A stretch of 64,000 nt of DNA from Maribellus sp. YY47 (GCF_023111095.1 NZ_JALGYW010000015.1:62001-126000), one strand, 5' to 3'; positions 44,541-53,284 are shown, counted from the first letter of the stretch. Made by a program: numbers and translations. The notes: generated by a model from the letters alone, not told the origin.

Positions 44541-46348
44541 CCCTTGGTTTTAATGATGGAGACTAGCTTGTGTTGAAAAACAATTTCGAGTTTGTGGTAA
44601 TCAACTGAGCGATTATAGCCATCGGGGAGTTGCGCTTTGATCAGTGAAATTGTTTCAGCTCCTTCAAAGCTTATACAAGTATCATTGATCAAAATCTCAT
44701 TGTTCCTTTTTATTGGTATTAAGCCTGGACTAAAGTGAAAGTAAGCCGTCCCTTTAGTCTGGCGGCCTGTTAAAATATCTTCAACCCTTATTTTTTGTTC
44801 ATCAAACAGCCAGCTCCGCTGATGACTTGTCCCAATACTTCTGAACCCATCATGAGTGGCTGTAACTCTATTTTTTTCTTCTTTTATGATTTCAACATTG
44901 GCTCTTTGAGCAACCCGGAAAGAGGACCATACCTGGGATGAATTACGCTGGTAAACGGCTACTGTATTGTGTGCAGCTGTACCTCGTTCTGCGAGTCGGA
45001 TGGCATTGGCTTCATAGGTTGAGATGCCCGTATCAATTAAAACCGGCTTATGATTTACATTCAGAACAAAGTTGAAGGTATCGGCATGGGCATGGCCAGG
45101 TTGATAGGAAGGACCAACAGCCCCGACATCAACGATACATTCATAATTTGCTGAAATGAATTTCCGATAGCCACTGGCGTCAAGTGCAGCGGGGACGGAG
45201 CTGAATAACAGCTTTAATCGCTCAGCATACGCATTTAATTGCCCTGTTGTTGGGGCGATGCCGGGGGCTGAGTCATTGAGAAGGGGGATTTGTCCGTTAT
45301 TGAAAGTAATTGTGTTTAGCCATTGAAGCATACGGTCCGCCTTTTCTTTCATAAAATCCAGCAGACGATCTTGAGTTTCGAATAGCGGATTGTTTTGAAG
45401 CAGGTTGATACCATCCAGTAAGCGATCAAGGATAACTTGATGGTACATTGGACTTAACTCGAAGTGTGCACCATCGTCCAGGATTTGTTCTTTCAATTCA
45501 ACCTCTATGATACCTTTTGCCTTCTTGAAAAAGGTATCATCCTTAAAATAGAAAGCTGCGAATAACAAGCTGAAACCATCTTCCAATAAATGGTTGGCCA
45601 TCAGGTGGTATTCCAAATTATCAAGAAGGATCAGGTATTGGGCGTAGAGACATCCGTTTATACGGATGAGGTTGTTTCGTCCTCCGTCGTCGTCCTCGCA
45701 ATGACGAGGTGTTGAAGGAGTTGTAGCAGCATTTTGCAGAGATTGCCGCGTCGTCGTTCCTCCTCCTCGCAATGACGCTCGACTTAGAAACTTTATCCAG
45801 TTGATTCCACGGAGGGCAATGGGGTAGGGCTCCAGCCCTGTTGGATTTTGAGGGAGATCGTTGATGAATTGTTCGATTAACTTTCTTCCTGTTTCCAATT
45901 CCATATTGGGTTGAAGCAGGTAGTCCATGTAATTGAGGTTGTATGCCCAAAGCTTCCCGACCCCCTCCCCCCGACATTCATTCTTCAGTCGGGGTACTCC
46001 CCCTATAGGGGGAGAAATGTCCCTGGTGATGTTTAAGAATGTATAAGAGTAGGGTTCACCCCCTAGCCCCCTAAAGGGGGAATTTGATCCTGTTTTAGTT
46101 AATGAAACGGGTTTGTCTATCCATGGTGTGAATTTTAATGGTTCGGCCTGTTTCTCTATTGAAAGCAGATAGGTAAATCCAGTTGCTTTACGCCACATCT
46201 TTCTGAATCGGTACCACAGTTGGTAACGGATTTGGATGGGACGAAGACGGATGATGGTATAGTATATCAGGAAAATCTTTTTCAAACTATTAAAATTGTT
46301 TGTTTTCAATGGTATAGTATGGAACTCGCACTTGTTTAAAATATACAC
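44537..46348 (-). CDS. heparinase II/III-like protein with in-frame repeat insertions
   Basis: A 603-residue protein. The N-terminal alpha/alpha-toroid has LWAYNLNYMDYLLQP, GINWIKFLS and LLDNLEYHLMANHLLEDGFSLLFAAFYF; the C-terminal beta part has SYQPGHAHADTFNFVLNVN and GTAAHNTVAVYQRNSSQVWSSFR. Such proteins are lyase-fold members often found in capsule clusters beside a bi-domain oxidoreductase and a WbuB-type transferase; the exact reaction is unclear. Three stretches are not family-like: about SNSPFRGLGGE, SPPIGGVPRLKNECRGEG and ASLRGGGTTTRQ...HCEDDDGGRNN. Their DNA is palindromic or repeated, and the frame is kept. Confidence 0.88.
   Translation of the reverse strand: MYILNKCEFHTIPLKTNNFNSLKKIFLIYYTIIRLRPIQIRYQLWYRFRKMWRKATGFTYLLSIEKQAEPLKFTPWIDKPVSLTKTGSNSPFRGLGGEPYSYTFLNITRDISPPIGGVPRLKNECRGEGVGKLWAYNLNYMDYLLQPNMELETGRKLIEQFINDLPQNPTGLEPYPIALRGINWIKFLSRASLRGGGTTTRQSLQNAATTPSTPRHCEDDDGGRNNLIRINGCLYAQYLILLDNLEYHLMANHLLEDGFSLLFAAFYFKDDTFFKKAKGIIEVELKEQILDDGAHFELSPMYHQVILDRLLDGINLLQNNPLFETQDRLLDFMKEKADRMLQWLNTITFNNGQIPLLNDSAPGIAPTTGQLNAYAERLKLLFSSVPAALDASGYRKFISANYECIVDVGAVGPSYQPGHAHADTFNFVLNVNHKPVLIDTGISTYEANAIRLAERGTAAHNTVAVYQRNSSQVWSSFRVAQRANVEIIKEEKNRVTATHDGFRSIGTSHQRSWLFDEQKIRVEDILTGRQTKGTAYFHFSPGLIPIKRNNEILINDTCISFEGAETISLIKAQLPDGYNRSVDYHKLEIVFQHKLVSIIKTKG
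45668..45777. repeat. two TTGCGAGG-class repeats inside the heparinase-like gene
   Basis: Copies at 45668-45706 and 45741-45777, same orientation. Read on the minus strand each starts CATTGCGAGG and ends in CAATCTC or CAACCTC with GACGACG-rich middles. The pair adds about 35 codons in frame between KFLS and INGCLYAQY. Confidence 0.85.
45967..46083. repeat. C-rich palindromes inside the heparinase-like gene
   Basis: CCCCGAC/GTCGGGG (45969-45975, 45988-45994), the 18-bp palindrome CTCCCCCTATAGGGGGAG (45997-46014), then CCCCCTAG followed by CCCCCT/AGGGGG (46060-46080). They code for the two non-family stretches near residues 88-125 and keep the frame. Confidence 0.85.
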
Positions 46349-46452
46349 TTAAGTGCAATTATATTAGATGCTCGTTTCATTTACGATTTGCGTGTCAATA
46401 TGGGCGATAAAATTGCTTTGTTGTCTCCGATTCAAATGCAGTTACCGAATAA

Positions 46453-46606
46453 GATTGCTTCGTCGTCTCCGTTTCACTAGGACTTCTCGCAATGACAGCG
46501 GTTGTGTCGTTGAGGGGGATTGAGGCTGGCGGCAAGGCCGCCAGCCTCAATCCCCCAAATATTAAATCTGTTTTGTCATCGCGAGGAGGAACGACGAAGC
46601 GATCTG
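46453..46606. repeat. composite repeat: inverted TTGCGAGG copies around a 20-bp stem
   Basis: A minus-oriented copy (46453-46496) and a plus-oriented copy (46577-46606) flank a perfect stem: 46514-46533 pairs with 46537-46556, 20 of 20 bp, loop AAG, arms beginning GGGGGATTGAGG. Intergenic, upstream of the heparinase-like gene. Confidence 0.9.
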
Positions 46607-46620
46607 TTCCAATAAAGCGG

Positions 46621-48774
46621 CTACACTTCTATCCACCTTCCTTCTTTCAAGCTTTTGATGGCTGCAAAGCTGGCCTGTGTAGTGTTGACTATTTCGTCAA
46701 AAGGTATAATGGGAACACCACTTTTAACGGACTCTACCAATTGTTTAAACTGGTTTTTATGTCCCTTGTCCAATCTTGTTTTTTGTTTCGAAAAGCCTCT
46801 GACGCCATAAGCAGTCAGTGTTCTCCAGTTGTCAATGATCATTGTTTTTTCCTGCGCGAAAGCTTCAATACGTTCTTTGGAATAGGCTTTACTCCCGTTG
46901 GCAAAATAGTTGATTACGGCATTCGAACCGTTTTCATATTTGAGCAGAATACTGGCATTATCGGTATTTTCTTCGGGGTTGACACCCATGCTGTTCATAC
47001 AGACGGCTGTTACCTTACTTCCGGCTAAATAGGTGCATAGATCAATGTAATGGCAAGCTTCACCAATGATCCGGCCTCCGCCAATCGCTAAATCGTGTAC
47101 CCACACTTCAGGAGGAATAAAGCCTGCATTCATGGTAGCCACAATATTTTTTGCTCCTTCACCCAGGTGTTTTTTCATCGTCTGAGCCAGGGGTGCAAAC
47201 CGGCGGTTGAAACCAACGACCACCATTGGTGCAGTGCCGTCATTGCGAGGAGACGTAGTCGACGCGGCAATCTCCTCCAATTCTTCTTCCGTCAAACATA
47301 AGGGTTTTTCAACAAAGACATTTTTGCCAGCTTGCAGGGCCTCCAGTGTCATCGAAGCGTGCAGGTTGTGGCGAGTTGTAATCATAACCGTGTCAATGTC
47401 TGAGTCGTTTAGGAGCTCCTTGTAGTCAGAGCTGGCAACAGCGATATTTCCCTTTTTAGCCAATGTTTTTGCTGATAAGCCTCCGGCACTGGCAATGGCT
47501 TTTAATTGAGCTCCGGCGGCATTCATTCCGGGAATAATGGTTGAAGAGGTGAAGTTGCCGGCTCCAATGATTCCAAAAATTCCGGCTCCTTTGACCCCTA
47601 AATCCCCTGAAGGGGACTTTTGTCCGAAAGATGACTCTTTTAAAATAACGGAGCTGTTTCTTTTTGCATTTTCAGGGTAAACCAGTATACTGGCGATGGA
47701 CCCTTTTTTACGCATGTCGCCATAAATTTCGTCGTATTGCTCCAACGCAACTTGTTCGGTGATTAGGGGTTTTACATCCAGTTGGCCACTTTCCATGGCT
47801 TGAAGGATGGCTTCAAAATTTCGTTGTTCTGTCCAGCGGACATAGGGAAGTGGGTAGTCTTGTCCTTTTTGCTCGTAGTTTTCATCGTACCGACCGGGGC
47901 CATACGAACAGGAGACTTGAAAAGTTAATTCTTTCTTGTAAAAATCGTCGCGACGAATGTTTAATCCAATCACACCCACCAGGATGATCCGTCCGCGCTT
48001 GCGGCTCATATCGGCTGCCTGGTGGATTACTTCATCACTTTTAGCCGAAGCCGTGATAATTACCCCATCGGCACCCGTTTCATTGGTGGCCTCTTGTACA
48101 AATTTTACCGGATCAGTTCCCTGGGCCGGATTAAAGGCCGTGATCCCTTTCGAGCGAGCCATGTCCACCTTTTGCTGGTCGAAGTCGTAACCAATGACCC
48201 GGCAACCGTTAGCTTTTAACAATTCGGCAGTAACCAGGCCGATTAAACCTAAGCCAATGACAACAATGGTTTCTCCAAATGTTGGATTGCACAAACGAAT
48301 GCCTTGTAGACCAATCGATCCAATGACCGTAAAGGCTGCTTCTTCATCGCTGACACCATCCGGAATTTTTGCACAAAGGTTTTCAGGTACACAGACATAC
48401 TCGGCATGGTTGCCATTGGAGGCTATGCGGTCGCCCACTTTAAACCGGTGAACGCCCTTACCTACGGCTTCAACTACGCCGACATTGCAATAGCCCAAAG
48501 GTAAGGGTTGATTCAGTTTGTTAAAGACAGCTTCCAGTGTGGGCAAAATGCCTTCCGCTTTCATTTTATCCAGCACTTGCTTTACTTTATCCGGTTGCTG
48601 GCGGGCTTTATCAATAAATCCGGCTTTGCCAAATTCAACCAACATCCGTTCAGTTCCCAAGGAAACCAAACTACGTGTGGTTTTTATTAATAAAGTTCCG
48701 GCCTTTACCTGTGGTGCCGGGACTTCTTCTAATATGGTGTTACCTTTTTTGAGGTCTTGTATGATTTGTTTCAT
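46621..48774 (-). CDS. bi-domain oxidoreductase (zinc-ADH-like plus Gfo/Idh/MocA)
   Basis: A 717-residue fusion. Residues 1-350 form a zinc-type alcohol dehydrogenase unit (LGTERMLVEFGK, IGSIGLQGIRL, NAD loop GLGLIGLVTAELL). Residues about 380-717 form a Gfo/Idh/MocA unit (GIIGAGNFTSST, FVEKPLCL, VVGFNRRFAPL, GGGRIIGEACHYIDL). The type occurs in capsule loci next to heparinase-like genes and may act on a sugar nucleotide or lipid-linked sugar. Two short stretches look inserted: GQKSPSGDLGVK before the Rossmann loop and ASTTSPRNDGTA before MVVVGFNRR. It overlaps the upstream glycosyltransferase by ATGA. Confidence 0.9.
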   Translation of the reverse strand: MKQIIQDLKKGNTILEEVPAPQVKAGTLLIKTTRSLVSLGTERMLVEFGKAGFIDKARQQPDKVKQVLDKMKAEGILPTLEAVFNKLNQPLPLGYCNVGVVEAVGKGVHRFKVGDRIASNGNHAEYVCVPENLCAKIPDGVSDEEAAFTVIGSIGLQGIRLCNPTFGETIVVIGLGLIGLVTAELLKANGCRVIGYDFDQQKVDMARSKGITAFNPAQGTDPVKFVQEATNETGADGVIITASAKSDEVIHQAADMSRKRGRIILVGVIGLNIRRDDFYKKELTFQVSCSYGPGRYDENYEQKGQDYPLPYVRWTEQRNFEAILQAMESGQLDVKPLITEQVALEQYDEIYGDMRKKGSIASILVYPENAKRNSSVILKESSFGQKSPSGDLGVKGAGIFGIIGAGNFTSSTIIPGMNAAGAQLKAIASAGGLSAKTLAKKGNIAVASSDYKELLNDSDIDTVMITTRHNLHASMTLEALQAGKNVFVEKPLCLTEEELEEIAASTTSPRNDGTAPMVVVGFNRRFAPLAQTMKKHLGEGAKNIVATMNAGFIPPEVWVHDLAIGGGRIIGEACHYIDLCTYLAGSKVTAVCMNSMGVNPEENTDNASILLKYENGSNAVINYFANGSKAYSKERIEAFAQEKTMIIDNWRTLTAYGVRGFSKQKTRLDKGHKNQFKQLVESVKSGVPIIPFDEIVNTTQASFAAIKSLKEGRWIEV
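47241..47275. repeat. TTGCGAGG-class repeat inside the bi-domain oxidoreductase
   Basis: CATTGCGAGGAGACG start and GCGGCAATCTC end match the class at 45668, 46453 and 56757. It codes on the minus strand for about 12 residues in frame. Confidence 0.85.
47591..47625. repeat. C-rich palindromic repeat inside the bi-domain oxidoreductase
   Basis: ACCCCTAAATCCCCTGAAGG with the TCCCCT/AGGGGA stem codes for about 12 residues in frame at the join of the two domains. Same type as the C-rich repeats in the heparinase-like gene. Confidence 0.75.
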
Positions 48775-49757
48775 GATAAAATGATCTTATTGTAGAGTTG
48801 TATTATATTATTTGCACCGTTAATGATTGGCTCTTTTGAAATCAAATCTGGATGTTGACTAATCTGATGAACCTGCTTTTGTAAATCTTCTATATTGGTT
48901 AATTTAAATGTTATACATCCAGATGGACGCTTGATGACGTTTGACGCTAGAACCTTTTTGTTGAGATATAACGCTTCTTTAACTGATAATGGATCCCCAT
49001 CTGTTGTAGTTGCTCTAATAAAGCAATCAGATAATTTTAGCACCTCAAAAAAAGAATGAGGTTCTGATATAAAAAGAATATTTTTAGAGAGTTCAACATT
49101 CTTCCGGTCGAAGAATTCTTTATAACTACCGGAAGGATCTGAAAATATGAAGGCATATTGTTGATTCTCTTTTCGAGCGAATAGCTTTTCTAAGAGGGAA
49201 CCACAATAGATCTCATTTCCTTCTTTGTCATAAGAAAGCCGATATGCATTTGTGCAAAATATTGTAGTGGCCTTGTTCTTAAGTAGTTTTATTTGATTCA
49301 GTATGTGAGGGGGTAAAGTATCTTCTACTACAGGAGGTATAAATGCCGGAATAAGGAGTGTCTCACTATTTATTTTTTGAGCTAATTTGAGACTTTCCTC
49401 ATTTAGTACTACCGGAATAGAAGATAATTTAATCGATAATTTATCGAACCAGTTTCCGATATCATTAAACCTGCCTATATTCCCGTGATAAGTAACAATT
49501 AGGTGAGACTTACTGATGTTACATAAAAATGCAAAAATAAATCGAATGTATGGAGAGCTGGCATGCAGGTGTATTAATTGTTTTTTAACTACTGTCAAAA
49601 GTAAAAGTGACAAAATACTCCTTTTGGAGAGTTGCTTGAATTGAAATTTGATGTGATTCTTTTCTAAAGTATCAATTAGGCGTTGAACGTGTATCGTAAC
49701 TCCTCCAATTGGTGGAGGTTGTTTCCCTATGATGACAATATTAGTTATTTTTTGCAT
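48771..49757 (-). CDS. glycosyltransferase, GT-B fold
   Basis: The frame opens at 49853, but MQKITNIVIIGKQPPPIGGVTIH at 49757 is the natural-looking start and leaves a 17-bp overlap with the acyltransferase upstream. That gives about 328 residues. GGVTIHVQRL is a typical GT4 N-terminus (acceptor side), LIVTYHGNIGRF the second strand, and TTTDGDPLSVKEALYLNKKVLAS the donor site with the conserved Glu. Coding sequence is clearly more AT-rich than the flanking housekeeping genes. It is translationally coupled (ATGA) to the bi-domain oxidoreductase. Confidence 0.82.
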   Translation of the reverse strand: MQKITNIVIIGKQPPPIGGVTIHVQRLIDTLEKNHIKFQFKQLSKRSILSLLLLTVVKKQLIHLHASSPYIRFIFAFLCNISKSHLIVTYHGNIGRFNDIGNWFDKLSIKLSSIPVVLNEESLKLAQKINSETLLIPAFIPPVVEDTLPPHILNQIKLLKNKATTIFCTNAYRLSYDKEGNEIYCGSLLEKLFARKENQQYAFIFSDPSGSYKEFFDRKNVELSKNILFISEPHSFFEVLKLSDCFIRATTTDGDPLSVKEALYLNKKVLASNVIKRPSGCITFKLTNIEDLQKQVHQISQHPDLISKEPIINGANNIIQLYNKIILS

Positions 49758-50286
49758 AGAGCAGATTTTCATGTAACTCAATTTCTTCTTTATTAAATCT
49801 ATTTCCAATATGCTTGGCAGGAACACCGCCTGTAATTGAATATGGGGCAACATCTTTCGTAACTACGGCACCAGCTGCAATAATTGCTCCTTTGCCAATT
49901 TTAACTCCTTTCAATATAGTAACACCTGCCCCAATCCAAACATCATCTGCGATATGGATAGGCATATCATTTTCTGGTAATTTCTCTTTAACGTCATATA
50001 TATACTCACCAATCTTCGAGGAATTATGGTCTCCTCCAATTATAGTAACATTTGGTCCAAACAAGACTTTACTACCAATATCTATTGTTGTAATTGAAGA
50101 GAAATATGCTCTTGGACCGATATACACATCATCGCCTAATGAGATTGATGCATAACTGAAAAATGAATTACTTGGAAAGAACTTAATGTTTCGACCATGC
50201 CTTTTGAATAGAGGTAAAAGATGAAACATAAATAACTGATCTCTAATTTTATTGAAATATAGAATTAAAGTACCTATTATTCTCAT
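49741..50286 (-). CDS. hexapeptide-repeat acyltransferase
   Basis: A 181-residue left-handed beta-helix acyltransferase. Hexapeptide turns run from about 45 to 155, for example ISLGDDVYIGPRAYF, IDIGSKVLFGPNVTIIGGDH, IADDVWIGAGVTILKGVKIGKGAIIAAGAVVTKDV, ending with SITGGVPAKHIGNRF. His in GGDHNSS is the likely general base. It would O- or N-acetylate a sugar of the repeat unit; the acceptor is unknown. The MVRIIG-type N-terminus has a hydrophobic helix. It is followed by the overlapping glycosyltransferase. Confidence 0.88.
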   Translation of the reverse strand: MRIIGTLILYFNKIRDQLFMFHLLPLFKRHGRNIKFFPSNSFFSYASISLGDDVYIGPRAYFSSITTIDIGSKVLFGPNVTIIGGDHNSSKIGEYIYDVKEKLPENDMPIHIADDVWIGAGVTILKGVKIGKGAIIAAGAVVTKDVAPYSITGGVPAKHIGNRFNKEEIELHENLLYAKNN

Positions 50287-50561
50287 ATGTAAAATATTTT
50301 GAAATTAATTATGTTAAAATTGAATTATTTTTTTTTGCAATAAATAGCTAGTGAATTTCTTTATTCCGCTAAAATAGAAGTTTTATAAGGTCTGGGCCAA
50401 AAACAATATGCATATTATTGTACTTATGAGGGCAAAAAAAATAAATAATATATGAACACCATTAACAAAAAAAAATCAATATTTAGTATATGTTGATGGT
50501 TCTTTCAATGACGTTTTTTGGAGTAAAAATTCAAAAAATAAATTCCCTCAATTCTGTTATT
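50287..50561. other. very AT-rich 275-bp gap
   Basis: Separates the polymerase stop from the acyltransferase start and is rich in A and T runs. No frame, RNA or clear hairpin was recognised. Confidence 0.5.
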
Positions 50562-51785
50562 CTATTGTGATTTGTTAATAATTATCTGTTTTAAAAATAG
50601 AATTGATAGTAGTAAAACTAATATCATATAAACATTACTTGTAACATATGCTAATTTATAGTAGAAAATTCCGTGTAACGGTAATTGCGAAATGAAAGTA
50701 AAAAAAATAATTCTTCCAAGAGATACTTTTTTGTTGTTAATGCTAAATAGAAAAAACATTCCATTTATAATAAATGATAAAAGAAATAGTAGTTTTTTCT
50801 CGACATTAAGGTAGAAAGAACCGATGAAGGAGGAGAATACATTAATATCGACACCATATAGGCGAAGGTACAATTTGTTTTTTTCAAGTAATGATAATGA
50901 TTCGTCTTTTCCTAAAATTGGAAATAACTTAGATAAATTAGTTTCGTTAGGAACAGTTGAATTATAAAGATCGTTAAAATTTCCAAATTGTTGGCCAAAA
51001 TAAGAAACGATTGAAAGAATAGGAGAAAAGAAGTTATCATCTTTATAAAATCTAGAGATTGTAATTGGGATAAATATCAATGCAAATAAGATCAAAAAAC
51101 GGTATAATAATTTTTTTACTTTTAATTTATGTTCTTCATTCATGAAATTTCTGAACATAAAATATGCAAATATATATGACATAGGCCATAGCACAAATCC
51201 ATCGCGGCCAACACCTGATAGCACGTTTATGATATAAGCAGTTGACGAGAAAAGTAATAGGTTATTGATTGATTTACTATTTGACGTAAATGTTGTAGAA
51301 TAAAAATAAAATATTAGAACAATCGGATAAAATTGACAGTATAACGTCAAGATATAATACACATAATTCACTTTATAGTAAACTTCTCCACCCACCATCG
51401 CAGTTCGCAAAAGAAGGAATGAATCTCCTGAAAACAACAATGAATAAACTACAGATCCGAAAAAAAAGTAAGTACAAATTCCTAAAACTATAAATATATA
51501 AGAAATGGCGTTAAATAATTTTAAGTTTATTGGGGTGATCTTTTCAATGTTGTTAGTGTTAAATTTTAGTATAGGAGTTAAAAAAAGAATTAGAATTATA
51601 AAAAAATAGAAGGACGCTTCAAATGAATATTTTATTGAACTTGTATTTAATAAAAATGAGCTCAACAAGGATAATATATATAATCCTAATATGTATGATC
51701 CGATGTTAAATTTTCGACCTGATTTTTTCCAGTAAATAGCAAAGATCAAGACAAGAATAAATATTATTAGTACAGTTTGTAACAT
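50562..51785 (-). CDS. wzy: Wzy-like polysaccharide polymerase
   Basis: A 407-residue integral membrane protein with about 10-11 helices and no conserved soluble domain, low in G and C. The large loop near 270-320 (FYKDDNFFSPILSIVSYFGQQFGNFND...) sits between helices as the periplasmic loop of Wzy proteins does. Such proteins join lipid-linked repeat units in the periplasm. Sequence identity within the family is low, so the call rests on topology, length and position between acyltransferases and a flippase in a Wzx/Wzy-type cluster. An O-antigen ligase is the alternative. Confidence 0.75.
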   Translation of the reverse strand: MLQTVLIIFILVLIFAIYWKKSGRKFNIGSYILGLYILSLLSSFLLNTSSIKYSFEASFYFFIILILFLTPILKFNTNNIEKITPINLKLFNAISYIFIVLGICTYFFFGSVVYSLLFSGDSFLLLRTAMVGGEVYYKVNYVYYILTLYCQFYPIVLIFYFYSTTFTSNSKSINNLLLFSSTAYIINVLSGVGRDGFVLWPMSYIFAYFMFRNFMNEEHKLKVKKLLYRFLILFALIFIPITISRFYKDDNFFSPILSIVSYFGQQFGNFNDLYNSTVPNETNLSKLFPILGKDESLSLLEKNKLYLRLYGVDINVFSSFIGSFYLNVEKKLLFLLSFIINGMFFLFSINNKKVSLGRIIFFTFISQLPLHGIFYYKLAYVTSNVYMILVLLLSILFLKQIIINKSQ

Positions 51786-51813
51786 CGGTAAAATTAATAG
51801 ATGGTTGATTTCA

Positions 51814-52740
51814 TTACTTGAATATAAGATGGTACAATTTTGAAATTCCTAAATGATGAAAAAGTAAAATAATTAAATTGGTTTTTATTGTTTTTATTTC
51901 GAGCTCATTAATTTTTTTTACATATTCTATTTCTCTATTTATATTGTTTTTCACACAATATAAATAGAGAAATGAATACCTGTTGGATAGGAAATTGCTA
52001 TATTCTTTATAGTCGCAATATATTGATGCAAAGGCATTTGATATGTATAGCTTAGAAAGATTGTACTGGTATCTTTTTTCTTTATTCGATGACCTTGAAG
52101 CACTCCCTTCTAATACTCTATAGACCGCTGTTACCTCGGGTAAAAAATAGATTTTACTATTGAAATGCATCCATAGCCACATTGGGTAATCACCCATTTC
52201 CCAATTTTGAGAGATAGGCGATACATCTTTAAGGTACTTTTCGTATGCTTTTTTCCGAAAAAGGGTGGTGAGAGTTGCTATTGGATTATAAACTAACAAA
52301 TCATTGTTTTTCAGTTTTTTACCTAATTTGTTTCTTTCATATTTCTCTTTTCGATTATTATAACTTAATGCTTTGGTGTATACTAGGGAATAGTCAGGAT
52401 TTGTTTCTAAAAAATCGACTTGTTTTTGTAATTTATATGGATCTATCCAATAGTCATCACCTTCGCATATTGCTATATATTTACCTGCAGAATTGTTAAT
52501 TGTACGAAAGAAATTAGGCAGCATACCAAGATTTTTATCTGAAGGCAAGAGTTTTATGAAAGAATGTTCTTTTGCATAATCATTACATATAATTCTTGTG
52601 TTATCAGTACTACAATCTTCACCAATGACCAATTCTATTGGGAAATTGCATTTTTGTTTTAAAACGCCTTCAATAGCTTCCCTGATATAGGGTTCATGGT
52701 TGTATGTTATCATGCATACACTTACTAATGGTTTATCCAT
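51814..52740 (-). CDS. glycosyltransferase family 2
   Basis: A 308-residue GT-A enzyme. The N-terminal strand reads VSVCMITYNHEPYIREAI, the nucleotide-binding IELVIGEDCSTDNT follows near 37-50, and the metal-binding region is ICEGDDYWIDP (about 90-100). NWEMGDYPMWLWM near 190 is the acceptor-side region typical of capsule GT2 enzymes. It overlaps the upstream acyltransferase by 8 bp and precedes the polymerase by 28 bp. Sugar and linkage are not readable. Confidence 0.9.
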   Translation of the reverse strand: MDKPLVSVCMITYNHEPYIREAIEGVLKQKCNFPIELVIGEDCSTDNTRIICNDYAKEHSFIKLLPSDKNLGMLPNFFRTINNSAGKYIAICEGDDYWIDPYKLQKQVDFLETNPDYSLVYTKALSYNNRKEKYERNKLGKKLKNNDLLVYNPIATLTTLFRKKAYEKYLKDVSPISQNWEMGDYPMWLWMHFNSKIYFLPEVTAVYRVLEGSASRSSNKEKRYQYNLSKLYISNAFASIYCDYKEYSNFLSNRYSFLYLYCVKNNINREIEYVKKINELEIKTIKTNLIILLFHHLGISKLYHLIFK

Positions 52741-53284
52741 TTTTCAATATTTCTAAAAGCTTTTTACTTCTCTTTTTTGACACTTTAGCTGGTATCCCTT
52801 TGTAGATCTTCCATGACTCCAGATCTTTATTTACTAATGACATTGCCCCTACAACAGCTCCTTCATTTATTGTAACGTTGGGTAATACAATACAGCCTGC
52901 TCCTAGTTGACAAAATTTTCCAATTCTAATTTGTCCATTAATTACATTGGTAAGTTGAGAATCAACCATTGGGCCAATTAAAAAATCGCCAGAGAAATCA
53001 TCGGTTGCACTAAAGAGAGTACAACGTGGTGAAATGCCTGAATAATCATCAATTATTATACCTGAGCTACCATATAATGCGTTGTACGCTGAAATATGAA
53101 TATTGCTGCCTATTTCTATTTTTCCAGATAAAATGCAAAAATCATCAATTCGAACATTGCTACCAATAGTGATATTTTCGGTAGAATAGAATCTTGCAAA
53201 CCGACTTATCAAAACATTATCGCCAAAACTCTTTAGCCCTAGGCTCTCTAATTCTTCGGAGGCGTAAAATGAATTATTTTGCAT
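52733..53284 (-). CDS. hexapeptide acyltransferase, possible VioB-like N-acyltransferase
   Basis: A 183-residue left-handed beta-helix protein: turns from IGSNVRIDDFCILSG through IGSNIHISAYNALYGSSGIIIDDYSG to RIGKFCQLGAGCIVLPNVTINEGAVVGAMSLV, ending KIYKGIPAKVSKKR. It overlaps the aminotransferase gene by 11 bp, which suggests it acylates the amino sugar made there. Specificity cannot be seen, and an O-acetyltransferase role is equally possible. Confidence 0.82.
   Translation of the reverse strand: MQNNSFYASEELESLGLKSFGDNVLISRFARFYSTENITIGSNVRIDDFCILSGKIEIGSNIHISAYNALYGSSGIIIDDYSGISPRCTLFSATDDFSGDFLIGPMVDSQLTNVINGQIRIGKFCQLGAGCIVLPNVTINEGAVVGAMSLVNKDLESWKIYKGIPAKVSKKRSKKLLEILKNG

Noticed and set aside
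45621-45977. A 118-residue minus frame over the heparinase-like gene
   Set aside because: It is a shadow frame made long by the repeat DNA; the main frame carries the family motifs on both sides.
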